Counted from the stretch's first letter, positions 26,031-34,417 are shown. The stretch is DNA of 64,000 bases from BRH-c54 sp965284565 (GCA_965284565.1 OZ260100.1:124001-188000), one strand, 5' to 3'. Translations and numbers: made by a program. The notes: generated from the sequence alone by a model not told the origin.

Positions 26031-26873
26031 ATGGGCTGGTTTAAAAGAATAAAAGAAGGAATTAGAACACCTACAACAGAGAAAAAGGAAACACCAGAAG
26101 GTTTGTGGTATAAATGTCCTAAATGTAGTGCTGTTATCCCTCAAGAAGATTTTACAGAAAATTTTTGTGTGTGCGATTGTGGTTATCACGATAAAATAGA
26201 TTCAGCAGCTTATTTCAGTATTCTATTTGATAACAATAAGTTTAAAGAGTTAAATCCTGATTTAACTTCTGGAGATCCATTAAATTTTACAGACACTAAA
26301 AAATATGTAGATAGAATTAAGACTACTCAAAAGAACACCAATCTAAAAGATGCTGTAAGAACAGCTGTTGGCAAAGTAGATAAACAAGATTTAGTAATAG
26401 CTTGTATGGATTTTAATTTTATTGGAGGTTCAATGGGTTCTGTAGTTGGAGAAAAAATTGCTAGAGCAATACACCATTCTATAGAAAAGAAAATTCCATT
26501 TTTAATGATTTCAAAATCTGGTGGAGCAAGAATGATGGAAGCTGCTTTTTCATTAATGCAAATGGCTAAAACCTCAGCTAAACTTACTTTATTAGCTAAA
26601 GCAAAAGTTCCTTACATCTCTTTATTAACAGACCCTACAACAGGTGGCGTTACAGCCTCTTATGCTATGTTAGGTGATATTAATATTGCTGAGCCAGGAG
26701 CTCTAATAGCTTTTGCAGGACCAAGAGTTGTTAAAGAAACTATTGGAAAAGAATTACCTAAAGGGTTTCAAACTTCAGAATTTGTTTTAGAGCATGGTTT
26801 CTTAGATTTTATTGTTTCAAGAAGTGAGTTAAAGGAAAAAATTTCTTTCACTTTGAAATACTTTAAAAATTAA
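26031..26873 (+). CDS. accD: Acetyl-CoA carboxylase carboxyltransferase subunit beta
   Basis: 280 residues; makes malonyl-CoA together with AccA. The N-terminal zinc ribbon reads YKCPKC ... CVCDCGYH (about residues 27-52), followed by the crotonase-like carboxyltransferase fold with MDFNFIGGSMGSVVGEK, SKSGGARMMEA and TDPTTGGVTASYAMLGD. The start follows tandem 14-mers. Convergent with the SpoIIE phosphatase gene, 16 bases apart, with no obvious terminator. Confidence 0.97.
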   Translation: MGWFKRIKEGIRTPTTEKKETPEGLWYKCPKCSAVIPQEDFTENFCVCDCGYHDKIDSAAYFSILFDNNKFKELNPDLTSGDPLNFTDTKKYVDRIKTTQKNTNLKDAVRTAVGKVDKQDLVIACMDFNFIGGSMGSVVGEKIARAIHHSIEKKIPFLMISKSGGARMMEAAFSLMQMAKTSAKLTLLAKAKVPYISLLTDPTTGGVTASYAMLGDINIAEPGALIAFAGPRVVKETIGKELPKGFQTSEFVLEHGFLDFIVSRSELKEKISFTLKYFKN

Positions 26874-26889
26874 AGGAAGTTAAGCTATT

Positions 26890-28110
26890 TTACTTAAAGC
26901 GTATTCCAAGTAAGGTAATATCGTCATCAAAAGCTTCTGACTCTTTAAATATATTCAGTTCATCAATAATATTTTGAATAATTGAATTAACAGGGTCTTC
27001 TTGTCTTTTCTTCACTATCTTAGTAAGTTTTTCTATACCAAACTCTTGGTTTTGGGTATTTATTTGCTCTGTTACACCATCTGTATAGCAAAGTAGTAAT
27101 GCGTTATCAAATATCACTTCTCCGCTTTCTATACTAGGCAAATCATCAAACATTCCTAATACAGTAGTTCCTGTACTTAAATAAGTTATTTCATTCTTAT
27201 TAAGAAAAATAGGAGGATTATGTCCAGCATTAATATAACATAACTTTTTAGTGGTACAATTGTATTTTCCTATAAAAGCAGTAATAAATTTTTCAGTCTT
27301 AGCATTATTTATAATTAAGGCATTTAACTCACTTACAAGTTGTTTAAAGCTATCTGTTTTATCTATTAAGGCTCTTAGAGCAGCTTGGAAGTTTGACATT
27401 AACAAGGCTGCGGAAACACCTTTTCCTGAAACATCAGCTATACAAAAAGCAAATTCATTTTCAGAAAGTGTAATAAAATCATAATAATCACCACCTACAG
27501 ATTGGTTGGAAATATATTGAGCTGCCACTTCTATTTTATCATTATTAGGAAAATAATTAGGAAACAACAACGCCTGCATTTCTGAGGCTAACTCCATTTC
27601 TTTTTTAATGGCAATTTTTTCTAAATTCTCTTTGTATAACCTTTTATTTTCTAAAGCAACGGCAATAACATTGGTTAACGTTTGTATAAAAGTTAGGTGT
27701 TTTATAATTGGACTCACCTCAATACTTTCACCATCAAAATCTGCTAAAAGCAAATAAGCTATTGGGTTAGATTTATGGTAAACTGGAATTATTACATCAA
27801 ATTCTGCCAATTTAGGATATGTGTTTTCATCAATAAAAGTAATCTCATTAAAACCCAATAAATCTTTTTCTACATCAACAGAGTTACATTCAGTATCAAT
27901 ACAAATTTCTTGTTGCCAATTATCCCCATCAAAAGCATAAAGTAGCAATTTACCAATATTTAATTGATCGATAACAACATGTTTGTACAATTGAACAAGC
28001 TCTTTTTTAGACAAGTTATTATTAATGCTCTTGGTTACTTGTAACAAGATATCCAACTTCAACCTTCCGAGTTGAATTCGCTTGTTCTTATTTTTAATAA
28101 CTTTTGACAA
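26890..28110 (-). CDS. SpoIIE-type protein phosphatase with GAF-like sensor domain (RsbU-like)
   Basis: 406 residues. A GAF-like sensory region (about 20-175) is followed by a short coiled segment (ENLEKIAIKKEMELASEMQALLFP) and a PP2C/SpoIIE phosphatase domain with QSVGGDYYDF, IADVSGKGVSAALLMS, NAGHNPPIF and CYTDGVTEQ. Such enzymes dephosphorylate anti-sigma-factor antagonists in partner-switching systems. No STAS or anti-sigma partner gene lies nearby. The only usable start is TTG at 28108-28110; there is no in-frame ATG before a stop codon upstream. A weak -7-like element lies at 28130-28137. Confidence 0.88.
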   Translation of the reverse strand: MSKVIKNKNKRIQLGRLKLDILLQVTKSINNNLSKKELVQLYKHVVIDQLNIGKLLLYAFDGDNWQQEICIDTECNSVDVEKDLLGFNEITFIDENTYPKLAEFDVIIPVYHKSNPIAYLLLADFDGESIEVSPIIKHLTFIQTLTNVIAVALENKRLYKENLEKIAIKKEMELASEMQALLFPNYFPNNDKIEVAAQYISNQSVGGDYYDFITLSENEFAFCIADVSGKGVSAALLMSNFQAALRALIDKTDSFKQLVSELNALIINNAKTEKFITAFIGKYNCTTKKLCYINAGHNPPIFLNKNEITYLSTGTTVLGMFDDLPSIESGEVIFDNALLLCYTDGVTEQINTQNQEFGIEKLTKIVKKRQEDPVNSIIQNIIDELNIFKESEAFDDDITLLGIRFK

Positions 28111-28414
28111 TTGTGTAAAATTTATTCGTTAAAAGTACAACAAGTTTTAAAAAAAAGAAACTACAACTGTAAATTAAATTGATTTTAAACTACAATACCC
28201 TGAAACACCTTAACCTTATTAAAGATTAGAGTTCAAGATAATAAAGTGATTTTTTAATTCTAACAAAATTGTTTCAGAAAATTTTAATTTACCTCTTAAA
28301 ATAATAATTACTACCACTCCAACGACTTATAAACTATTTTATATATATTTGGGGAAATAAACCTGACTGAGTAAATTACATAAGTTGGAAAATATAAAAA
28401 CTAAATATAAAAAT

Positions 28415-29254
28415 ATGAAAGGAATAGTATTAGGAGTTTTAATGAGTTTGATCATGTCTGTTAGTTACGGACAGTATGGAGTAATGATAGATTATACAAA
28501 AGAAACTTGGAGTGAAGTAAAAAAGAGTAAACTTTATGTAGTTTATGAAAACGAAGGAACTTCAGCTTATGATAAAGCATTGAATGAGGCGATTACAGCT
28601 AACTGGAAGTTTAGTACTGTAGAATATATAAACTACGATAAGTATGAAGAATTGCAAAAAATAGAAAGTAATTTCTTTCTGCTATCGGTGGATTTTACTT
28701 CTAGTCAAGCTGGAAGATATAATGAAAATTTAAGTTACATGTATATTGTTAGAGGGTATAAAAAAGGTGCTAAAAAAGGTGATATTAGTCGTTTTCCTAA
28801 ATTAGCAGCCATGCAAACAGGAGATCTTTCTCGTGAGGTATATTTACCCCTTCTTATAAAACACTTAAACAAAAGTGTTGAAGAAGTTGCAGCTGGAAAG
28901 ATAACCTCTTTAGGGGATAATACTAAAAAATTAAATGCTAATAGAAGTAAAGTAAAAAGTAAAGTTTTGTACCTATTAGAAACAGATTTAAACGATAAAG
29001 TAACCTCTGAAAAAGATATTAAAGACGGTGGTTATGAGGGAAAAGTGAAAGTTGTTTCCAAAGAAGAACTAGCTAAAAAAATTAAAGATGGCGAAGATGT
29101 AAACATCCTTTTTTGTGCCAGATCATCCACAAAATCATACATACACGTTTACAATGCAAGCACAGGTGATGAATACTATAATTCATTTAATTTGGTAACT
29201 AAAAAATGGCCTGCAGGAATAATTCCTTATCATTTTAAAAAATGGAATAAATAA
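28415..29254 (+). CDS. Secreted protein of unknown function
   Basis: 279 residues with a signal peptide MKGIVLGVLMSLIMSVSYGQ, cleaved before YGVM. The rest is soluble and lysine-rich (GYKKGAKKGDISRF, NRSKVKSKVLYLLETDL, SKEELAKKIKDGEDV) and has no recognised family; KLYVVYENEGTSAYDKALNEAI and the GDEYYNSFNLVTKKWPAG end may help a profile search. The longer frame from TTG 28385 was shortened to the ATG before the signal peptide. -7 element TATATTTG at 28344-28351. It marks the left side of the accessory patch. Confidence 0.75.
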   Translation: MKGIVLGVLMSLIMSVSYGQYGVMIDYTKETWSEVKKSKLYVVYENEGTSAYDKALNEAITANWKFSTVEYINYDKYEELQKIESNFFLLSVDFTSSQAGRYNENLSYMYIVRGYKKGAKKGDISRFPKLAAMQTGDLSREVYLPLLIKHLNKSVEEVAAGKITSLGDNTKKLNANRSKVKSKVLYLLETDLNDKVTSEKDIKDGGYEGKVKVVSKEELAKKIKDGEDVNILFCARSSTKSYIHVYNASTGDEYYNSFNLVTKKWPAGIIPYHFKKWNK

Positions 29255-29271
29255 CCAAAAGGTATACATAT

Positions 29272-29290
29272 CTACAAGTTGGCGGTAATT
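29272..29290 (+). other. Possible gene-cassette boundary (left)
   Basis: CTACAAGTTGGCGGTAATT lies just before the frameshifted nuclease-like gene. A similarly built stretch (CTA..C-GTT..ATT, 30313-30332) precedes the next lipoprotein gene. The likeness is loose and the role unproven. Confidence 0.25.
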
Positions 29291-29301
29291 AGAAGAACAA
29301 T

Positions 29302-30278
29302 ATGAAAGAACTTTGGAATTGGTTGGTTAAAAATTTCTCAAACCTGTTTACAATAATTGGAATTGTGCTAACTGTGTATTTTTCCATTTTTTATGTGCCA
29401 GATTATATCAGAGAGAATGAAAACGAGAAAATAAAAACATAAACTCAGATTTAATAGAGAGCATTCAAGAAGTTGTTTATAACAAGTACCAACTTGATCA
29501 GAAACAAATTGAAGCCTTAATAAAGGGAAAAGAAATAAAATTTAGAATTGACTACCCTTACTCCCCGAATGAACTACTGATTCAAACCCAAGAAACTTTT
29601 ATGGCAAACAAGTTCATTCCATTAAATGAGCGTGTTGAGGTGGTTAATAGAATCGACAGTATTCGTGCAAACCTGAAAACAGAAATTCCTGAAACTAACG
29701 AACAGAAAGCAGATAGTTTTCTTGCTATTGACAAGCTTGAATTTATTACTATAACGATTTCTATCTTATTTGGAATATTAACTGCGATGTTAGGAAGCAT
29801 AAGCTTTCTAACTAAACTTAGAAAGGAAAGAAAAGATAAAATCAATAAAGAAGTAGAACTTGAAAAGGATGATATTGAAACAAGGATTGTTCAGGGAATA
29901 AATTTTGAAAAATCGATTCAGGATATTCTAGTAAAAAATAATTTGAATTTTCATAAAATGGAAGGTCCAAATGACTTAGGTTTTGATTTCGTTGTTAGGT
30001 TAAATCAAAGTGAAAGGATTGCTATTTCTGTCAAATATGTTAATAGTTCTCGTTCTCTGAATATGTCATCAATTGATAGATTATTTCATCCTTTTATGAG
30101 AGTGAATCATCCTGGGATATTAATAATTAATAAGGCGGACAGTAGACTAGTTCATTATTTAAATAAGTTCTCCGAAAATATGAAAGGACGATTGCATTTA
30201 ATTGTTTCAAATGAATTGGAAATTATTGAATCTGATTTAATGAAATATATAAATAACTATCGCCAACAAAGTGTATAG
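29302..30278 (+). pseudogene. Membrane-anchored PD-(D/E)XK nuclease-like gene, split by a -1 frameshift
   Basis: Two frames read as one protein. The first (29302-29442, 46 residues) has a membrane helix near residues 15-32 and stops in an A-rich tract. The second frame is clearly coding from about 29436, well before its first ATG at 29601 (INSDLIESIQEVVYNKYQL ...). One extra A in the A5 run at 29433-29437 would give a continuous 325-residue product. Architecture: TM helix, about 100-residue outside domain, second TM helix (ITITISILFGILTAMLGSISFL in part), charged coil, then a C-terminal restriction-endonuclease-like domain with NFEKSI, GPNDLGFDFVV and RIAISVKYV (D129 and K145 of the 225-residue part; the middle acidic residue is replaced by S). 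Mutation, phase variation, assembly error or recoding are all possible. Confidence 0.75.
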
Positions 30279-30283
30279 TGCAT

Positions 30284-30332
30284 AGCACCCTGCAGGATGC
30301 TACTGCTCATAGCTAAACCGTTACCAAGCATT
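30284..30332 (+). other. Near-perfect 18-bp palindrome and possible cassette boundary
   Basis: AGCACCCTGCAGGATGCT at 30284-30301 is an 18-bp palindrome with one mismatched pair, six bases after the nuclease-like stop codon. It is followed by AACCGTTACCAAGCATT (30316-30332) directly before the lipoprotein ATG. It could terminate the upstream gene or be a recombination site. Confidence 0.4.
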
Positions 30333-30335
30333 AAA

Positions 30336-30962
30336 ATGAAAGGACTGTTTTACATATTTCTAATAATCTTAATTGCTTCCTGTGGACAGTCAAGTAACAC
30401 AAATCAAGAGACGACAACAGTTGACAGTTTGGAATTAAAATCCAAGTCAATCGTTAAATACAGCGACACTAAAGTGACCGTAGAAAAATCAACTGAACTT
30501 GATTCTCTGAAAAGCCTAGAGATTTTTAAAGAATTTGCTTTAAACTATGAGCCGACAAGAAAACCAAACTCAGGAGTTGCTATGCTCCCAAAGCCTTCAG
30601 CCTCAATCTTAGGTGCAATTGAAACTTTAAAGAATTCAAAACCAAGAGAATTTGAAAAGTATTTGACATTGATTTTTGTAAAGCTCTACAGTGCACACTT
30701 GGAATGTTGTCACCAATCCTATGAAATTAGACGACAACCTCTGGGAGGACTTGACAGAGAAAAAGACCCACTAGTTTTTGAATTTGTAACCTTATCAGGA
30801 AAGTTTGCTGACAAGAAAAGAATTGAATTCATTTCTTCAGCCGTTGTTTATGACTATGTGAACTCAAATAAGTTTTTGTTGGACTTTGAACCAATCAAGG
30901 AGCGAATTGAAATTATAGAACAAGTTCAGAAAAATATTGAAGACGGAATATATTGGGAATAA
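30336..30962 (+). CDS. Lipoprotein of unknown function
   Basis: 208 residues. The signal MKGLFYIFLIILIASC ends in a lipobox with Cys16, followed by GQSSNTN and a polar linker of about 40 residues. The globular part has no recognised family; notable are LECCHQSYEIRRQPLGG with paired cysteines and DREKDPLVFEFVTL. An earlier ATG at 30297 lies inside the palindromic spacer and would bury the signal peptide, so the later ATG is preferred. Neighbour of the frameshifted nuclease-like gene in the accessory patch. Confidence 0.72.
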   Translation: MKGLFYIFLIILIASCGQSSNTNQETTTVDSLELKSKSIVKYSDTKVTVEKSTELDSLKSLEIFKEFALNYEPTRKPNSGVAMLPKPSASILGAIETLKNSKPREFEKYLTLIFVKLYSAHLECCHQSYEIRRQPLGGLDREKDPLVFEFVTLSGKFADKKRIEFISSAVVYDYVNSNKFLLDFEPIKERIEIIEQVQKNIEDGIYWE

Positions 30963-31177
30963 AAAACCCATCTCCTCTAAGCATAAATATTCTGTTTCAA
31001 GCATTTGCTTGGAACAAATACGCACCAACTCTACAACGGCAACTCAAACTTGGTTTCCCAAACTTGTTGGTCACCCACATTTTCTAGTTTCATTTTAAAA
31101 AATTATTTAGCATTAAACTGGTGGTATTACCAAGAATGAAAACGTAAATTCGACACCCCATAAAGACGTACAATAAC
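30963..31177. repeat. Gene-free stretch with REP-like hairpin
   Basis: No coding frame is supported. A 22-base hairpin lies at 30994-31015 (10-bp arms GTTTCAAGCA/TGCTTGGAAC with one T-G pair, two-base loop). The word CAAACTTG occurs twice with a 14-base period (31045-31052, 31059-31066). The hairpin may terminate the lipoprotein gene. The far end leads into the Fnr-like box at 31178. Confidence 0.45.
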
Positions 31178-31220
31178 TGACATATATCATACTTTTACGC
31201 ATGTTTTAAGGCTACCTTTG
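31178..31220 (+). promoter_or_regulatory. Fnr-like box and -7 element of the porin gene
   Basis: Box TGAC-ATAT-ATCA at 31178-31189 (centre 31183.5) and -7 element TACCTTTG at 31213-31220 (centre 31216.5); the spacing is 33.0. With transcription starting near 31224 the box is centred at about -41, the class II activator position. Confidence 0.75.
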
Positions 31221-31262
31221 TTGAATAATATAAAAAGAGAAATCTATAAAACATTATATATC

Positions 31263-32729
31263 ATGAAAACTATAAAAAAATTACTACTGGGATTAGGCAT
31301 TTTATTGAGCATCCCTACGTTTGCTCAATTCACCCTTGATGGTGAGATAAGACCAAGGTTTGAATACCGAAATGGTTTTAAAAATATACTTGATTCTACA
31401 CAAAGCCTTGCTACTTTCGTAGATCAAAGAACAAGGTTAAATTTTGGCTATAAAACAGATGGCTACATTTTTAAAATTACCGTTCAAGATATTCGTGTGT
31501 GGGGTAGTCAGCCACAAACAATAGGAACTGCTGCACAGCAAAATAATAACGGAGCTTATATTGCTGTTCATGAAGCTTGGGCAGAAGCATTACTAAATGA
31601 AAAATGGTCATTAAAATTTGGTCGTCAAGAAATTGCTTATGATGACCACCGTATCTTTGGAGATTTAGGTTGGGCTCAGCAATCAAGAGCTCACGATGCG
31701 GCTTTATTAAAATTTAAAAACGAAAAAACGAAAGTAGATTTTGGTGTTGCTTACAATCAGGATAAAGCTGCACTTAGCGGTACAGATGCTCAATTCGGTT
31801 CATATAAAGCAATGCAATACATGTGGTTAAACCATCAATTATCCGATAATTTTAATGCCAGCATTCTCTTTTTAAATTTAGGTAAAGAGCAATTAGATTA
31901 CGATAGTTCGGGTGTTGCTCCGGGGACTGCTACTGCTTACTATAAAGATAATTATAGTCAGACCGCAGGAACCAGATTGGTTTACAAAAAAGATAAATTC
32001 CAATTAGCAGGTGCTTTTTACTACCAAATGGGTGTTGATGGCAATAGAAATAGTGTTTTCACTGATGTAGAAGGCGAATATAATAGAGAAATTCAGGCAA
32101 TGAATGTTAGACTAGAGGCAAACTATAAAATGTCGGAAAAAATTGCTCTACATGCAGGTTTTGAACACCTCAGCGGACAAAGTCAAACCGATACTTCTTT
32201 TAGCTACAGAACAGTTAGCCACTCTTTCACTCCTCATTTTGGTACTAACCACAAATTTAATGGCTACATGGATTACTTCTATGTTGGCAACCACATTGGT
32301 TCTGTTGGTTTAAATGATGCTTTTTTTGGCTTAAAATACACGCATAAAAAGTTTTGGTTAGGAGCTGATGTTCACTATTTCTTAGCTGCCGAAGAAGTCC
32401 TTGACGGATACAAAATTCAATTAGACAACAATGCTGCAATAGCGGCAGGAACTCCTCTTTCTGAAATTGACCAATTACAAGCAATGGATAACTATTTAGG
32501 AACTGAAATAGATTTCACATTCGGCTTTAAACTTTCTAAAGGTGTAGATGTTAAAGGTGGTTATTCTGTAATGATTAATACTGAAACCTTATCTTATTTA
32601 AAAGGTGTTACAGATGCTAATGGTAGAGGTGTTGAAGGTACTCATAATGGATGGGGTTGGTTAATGTTAACCATTAAACCAAAGTTTATTACTGGAGAGG
32701 AGAAAAAAGAAACTCCAACAGTTAATTAA
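31263..32729 (+). CDS. Outer-membrane porin, alginate-export-like family
   Basis: 488 residues with signal peptide MKTIKKLLLGLGILLSIPTFAQ. Strands of a large beta-barrel follow: FTLDGEIRPRFEYRNGF at the N-terminus, RTRLNFGYKTDGYIFKITVQDIRVWG, WSLKFGRQEIAYDDHRIFG and LEANYKMSEKIALHAGFEHL. The RPRFEYR and GRQE...D.R.FG wording is typical of the alginate export/porin family; the cargo here is unknown. The longer frame from 31218 starts inside the -7 element, so ATG 31263 is used. The promoter carries an Fnr-like box, so induction under low oxygen is predicted. Confidence 0.83.
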   Translation: MKTIKKLLLGLGILLSIPTFAQFTLDGEIRPRFEYRNGFKNILDSTQSLATFVDQRTRLNFGYKTDGYIFKITVQDIRVWGSQPQTIGTAAQQNNNGAYIAVHEAWAEALLNEKWSLKFGRQEIAYDDHRIFGDLGWAQQSRAHDAALLKFKNEKTKVDFGVAYNQDKAALSGTDAQFGSYKAMQYMWLNHQLSDNFNASILFLNLGKEQLDYDSSGVAPGTATAYYKDNYSQTAGTRLVYKKDKFQLAGAFYYQMGVDGNRNSVFTDVEGEYNREIQAMNVRLEANYKMSEKIALHAGFEHLSGQSQTDTSFSYRTVSHSFTPHFGTNHKFNGYMDYFYVGNHIGSVGLNDAFFGLKYTHKKFWLGADVHYFLAAEEVLDGYKIQLDNNAAIAAGTPLSEIDQLQAMDNYLGTEIDFTFGFKLSKGVDVKGGYSVMINTETLSYLKGVTDANGRGVEGTHNGWGWLMLTIKPKFITGEEKKETPTVN

Positions 32730-32745
32730 AAAAAATTTCATCTTA

Positions 32746-32788
32746 TGATAAGCGTCATAAACTAAAAGAATTTTCATAATTACATTTG
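32746..32788 (+). promoter_or_regulatory. Fnr-like box and -7 element of the small RNA
   Basis: Box TGAT-AAGC-GTCA at 32746-32757 inside the perfect outer palindrome TTATGA..TCATAA (centre 32751.5) and -7 element TACATTTG at 32781-32788 (centre 32784.5); spacing 33.0. No coding gene starts from this promoter before the terminator at 32848-32882. Confidence 0.72.
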
Positions 32789-32791
32789 CTT

Positions 32792-32882
32792 AGTTTTAGA
32801 GTAGCCAAAAGTAGTTTTACAAAAACATGTAGTTTTTTAGTTAGGTCAAAAGGTCGCACACCTCTCAGGTTGCGGCCTTTTT
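32792..32882 (+). ncRNA. Candidate Fnr-controlled small RNA, about 90 nt
   Basis: A complete transcription unit with no open frame: an Fnr-like box and -7 element upstream, a predicted start near 32792 and a strong intrinsic terminator ending near 32882. The only ATG inside (32827) is followed at once by TAG. The 5' half is A/U-rich and largely unstructured, with the word AGUUUU recurring three times: UAGUUUUA at 32791-32798, GUAGUUUU at 32811-32818 and GUAGUUUU at 32829-32836. These could be pairing sites for target mRNAs. The layout resembles E. coli FnrS in logic, not in sequence. An unannotated tiny leader for the downstream cytochrome operon is less likely because that operon has its own box and -7 element. 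Confidence 0.62.
32848..32882 (+). terminator. Intrinsic terminator of the small RNA
   Basis: AAAAGGTCGCA (32848-32858) pairs with TGCGGCCTTTT (32871-32881) over 11 bp with one G-U. After a one-base bulge, ACCT/AGGT closes a three-base loop (CTC). The 3' arm runs into five T. It is the most G+C-rich hairpin in the neighbourhood. Confidence 0.85.
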
Positions 32883-32896
32883 GGTTACTCAAAGTA

Positions 32897-32939
32897 TGAT
32901 ACACATCATAACTTCTAAAATTGTTTAAAATTAACTTTG
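32897..32939 (+). promoter_or_regulatory. Fnr-like box and -7 element of the cytochrome operon
   Basis: Box TGAT-ACAC-ATCA at 32897-32908, within TATGAT..ATCATA (centre 32902.5), and -7 element TAACTTTG at 32932-32939 (centre 32935.5); spacing 33.0. The predicted transcript starts near 32943, 20 bases before the cytochrome lipoprotein ATG. Confidence 0.78.
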
Positions 32940-32962
32940 TTAGACAAGTCTTTAACAAGCTA

Positions 32963-33331
32963 ATGCAAACAACTATTACCATATTATCCATTTTAATTGT
33001 TAGTCTGTTCTCAGGATGTGTAAAAAATGCTATTGAACCCGTTGAAACCACTCCAACCAATACAAATACTATAGCTGATGAAAACATTACTTACAACAAA
33101 AACATTAAACCTATAATAGACCAAAATTGCGGTGGATGTCATCATCCACAAACATTAAACATATTGCCTTATTTAAGCAATTACGAAGAAGTAAAATTTG
33201 AAGCTGAAAACGGCACATTTGCTTCTACTATTTTTGATGCCAACCCACGATTAATGCCGCCTTCCAATCCGCTATTAAACAATGAAAAAGAATTAATAAC
33301 CAAATGGATAAACCTGTATTATCCTAAATAA
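32963..33331 (+). CDS. Small c-type cytochrome lipoprotein
   Basis: 122 residues. A lipoprotein signal ends in LFSGC (near residue 19), followed by a Thr/Pro/Asn-rich linker. The single heme motif CGGCHH in YNKNIKPIIDQNCGGCHHP and a late methionine-proline pair (RLMPPSNP, a likely axial ligand) mark a short cytochrome c domain of the type often found in periplasmic electron transfer. The longer frame from 32921 overlaps the -7 element, so ATG 32963 is used. It precedes the di-heme peroxidase-like gene by 9 bases in one operon with an Fnr-like box. Confidence 0.85.
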   Translation: MQTTITILSILIVSLFSGCVKNAIEPVETTPTNTNTIADENITYNKNIKPIIDQNCGGCHHPQTLNILPYLSNYEEVKFEAENGTFASTIFDANPRLMPPSNPLLNNEKELITKWINLYYPK

Positions 33332-33340
33332 CAAAAAGCC

Positions 33341-34417
33341 ATGTCAAAATCTATCCAACTATTATTGCTTCTGCTAATTGTATTAAGTGGTTGTAAAAAA
33401 GACAAGAACATTGAACCCTTCAGTCCCGAAGAAGATTTTTATGGAGATTATAATCCTACTTTCATTTCTCCTCCTACCCTTACCTACTTACCTCCAATGA
33501 GAAACCCAGAATTTAATAAAATGAGTCTTGAAGGTGTTGCTCTCGGAAAAAGTTTATATTATGACAAAATATTGAGCACCAACGGACTTTCTTGCTCTTC
33601 TTGTCATTTAAAAGAAGAATCCTATTCCATTTCTATTATGGGACCAACAGGAACAGCAGTCCTTCCACATGTAAACATTGGTTGGCATCAATATCATGGT
33701 TGGAATGGTGGCGAGCATCATTTGGATGATGTTGCTCTTGCAGATTTAGCTGAAGGCAATCCTTTTTTAAATGCCAATAACGATAGTATCCTCAATAGAT
33801 TTAAAAGAAACGAGTTCTACCAAAAAGAGTTTTGGAAAACATTTGGGATAAAAATTACCGAATTAAGTACTCCAGAAAGACAAAAATACATCAGCTATGC
33901 ATTAGCTCAATTTATGCGCAGCATGGTTTCTGGAGATTCTAAATTTGATAAATACATGCGTGGAGAAATTGCTTTAACTTCTTCAGAAATGAATGGTTTT
34001 GTTGTGTATATGGACGATAATCGAGGAGATTGTTACCATTGCCACGGAAGTGCAGGAAATCCATTATGGACAGATGGAGAATTTCATAACAATGCTTTAA
34101 ACAGTTCTTTTTCGGGTGTTAATCAAGGCAGATTTTTAGTTACTGGAAATCCAGCTGACATGGGAAAATTTAGAACTCCAACACTTAGAAACATTGCGTT
34201 AACAGCTCCTTATATGCATGATAATCGTTTTGCAACTTTAGAAGAAGTTATCAATTTTTATAGTAGTGGTTTGCAGCAATCGGCAACTGTAGATCCGCTA
34301 ATGACACATATTAATCAAGGAGGAGCTCAATTGTCTGCATCCGACAAAGCAGATTTGTTAGCTTTTTTACGCACCCTAACCGATTCTACCTTTATCAATA
34401 ACCCTGCTTTTTACTGA
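33341..34417 (+). CDS. Di-heme cytochrome c peroxidase family lipoprotein (CCP/MauG-like)
   Basis: 358 residues. Lipoprotein signal MSKSIQLLLLLLIVLSGC. Two heme-binding motifs are present: CSSCH in STNGLSCSSCHLKEESY and CYHCH in NRGDCYHCHGSAGNP. The C-terminal LRNIALTAPYMHDNRFATLEEVINFY is diagnostic for the family, with the M/H axial ligand region. Members reduce H2O2 in the periplasm or oxidise other substrates. Co-transcribed with the upstream cytochrome lipoprotein, which may be its electron donor. Fnr control would parallel that of ccp genes in other bacteria. Confidence 0.92.
   Translation: MSKSIQLLLLLLIVLSGCKKDKNIEPFSPEEDFYGDYNPTFISPPTLTYLPPMRNPEFNKMSLEGVALGKSLYYDKILSTNGLSCSSCHLKEESYSISIMGPTGTAVLPHVNIGWHQYHGWNGGEHHLDDVALADLAEGNPFLNANNDSILNRFKRNEFYQKEFWKTFGIKITELSTPERQKYISYALAQFMRSMVSGDSKFDKYMRGEIALTSSEMNGFVVYMDDNRGDCYHCHGSAGNPLWTDGEFHNNALNSSFSGVNQGRFLVTGNPADMGKFRTPTLRNIALTAPYMHDNRFATLEEVINFYSSGLQQSATVDPLMTHINQGGAQLSASDKADLLAFLRTLTDSTFINNPAFY

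Noticed and set aside
29433..29442. Programmed -1 frameshift as the main explanation of the split nuclease-like gene
   Set aside because: The run is A5 followed by C in the zero frame, so only one of the two tRNAs could re-pair well, and no stimulatory hairpin was seen just downstream. A one-base deletion or error is simpler; slippage is not excluded.
29302..29442. An independent 46-residue small membrane protein
   Set aside because: The following frame is coding from the same point and joins it smoothly (IKNINSDL), so it is better read as the N-terminus of the split gene.
32755..33087. Minus-strand open frame of about 110 codons across the small RNA and cytochrome start
   Set aside because: It is antisense to well-supported features, has no promoter and no recognisable protein features.
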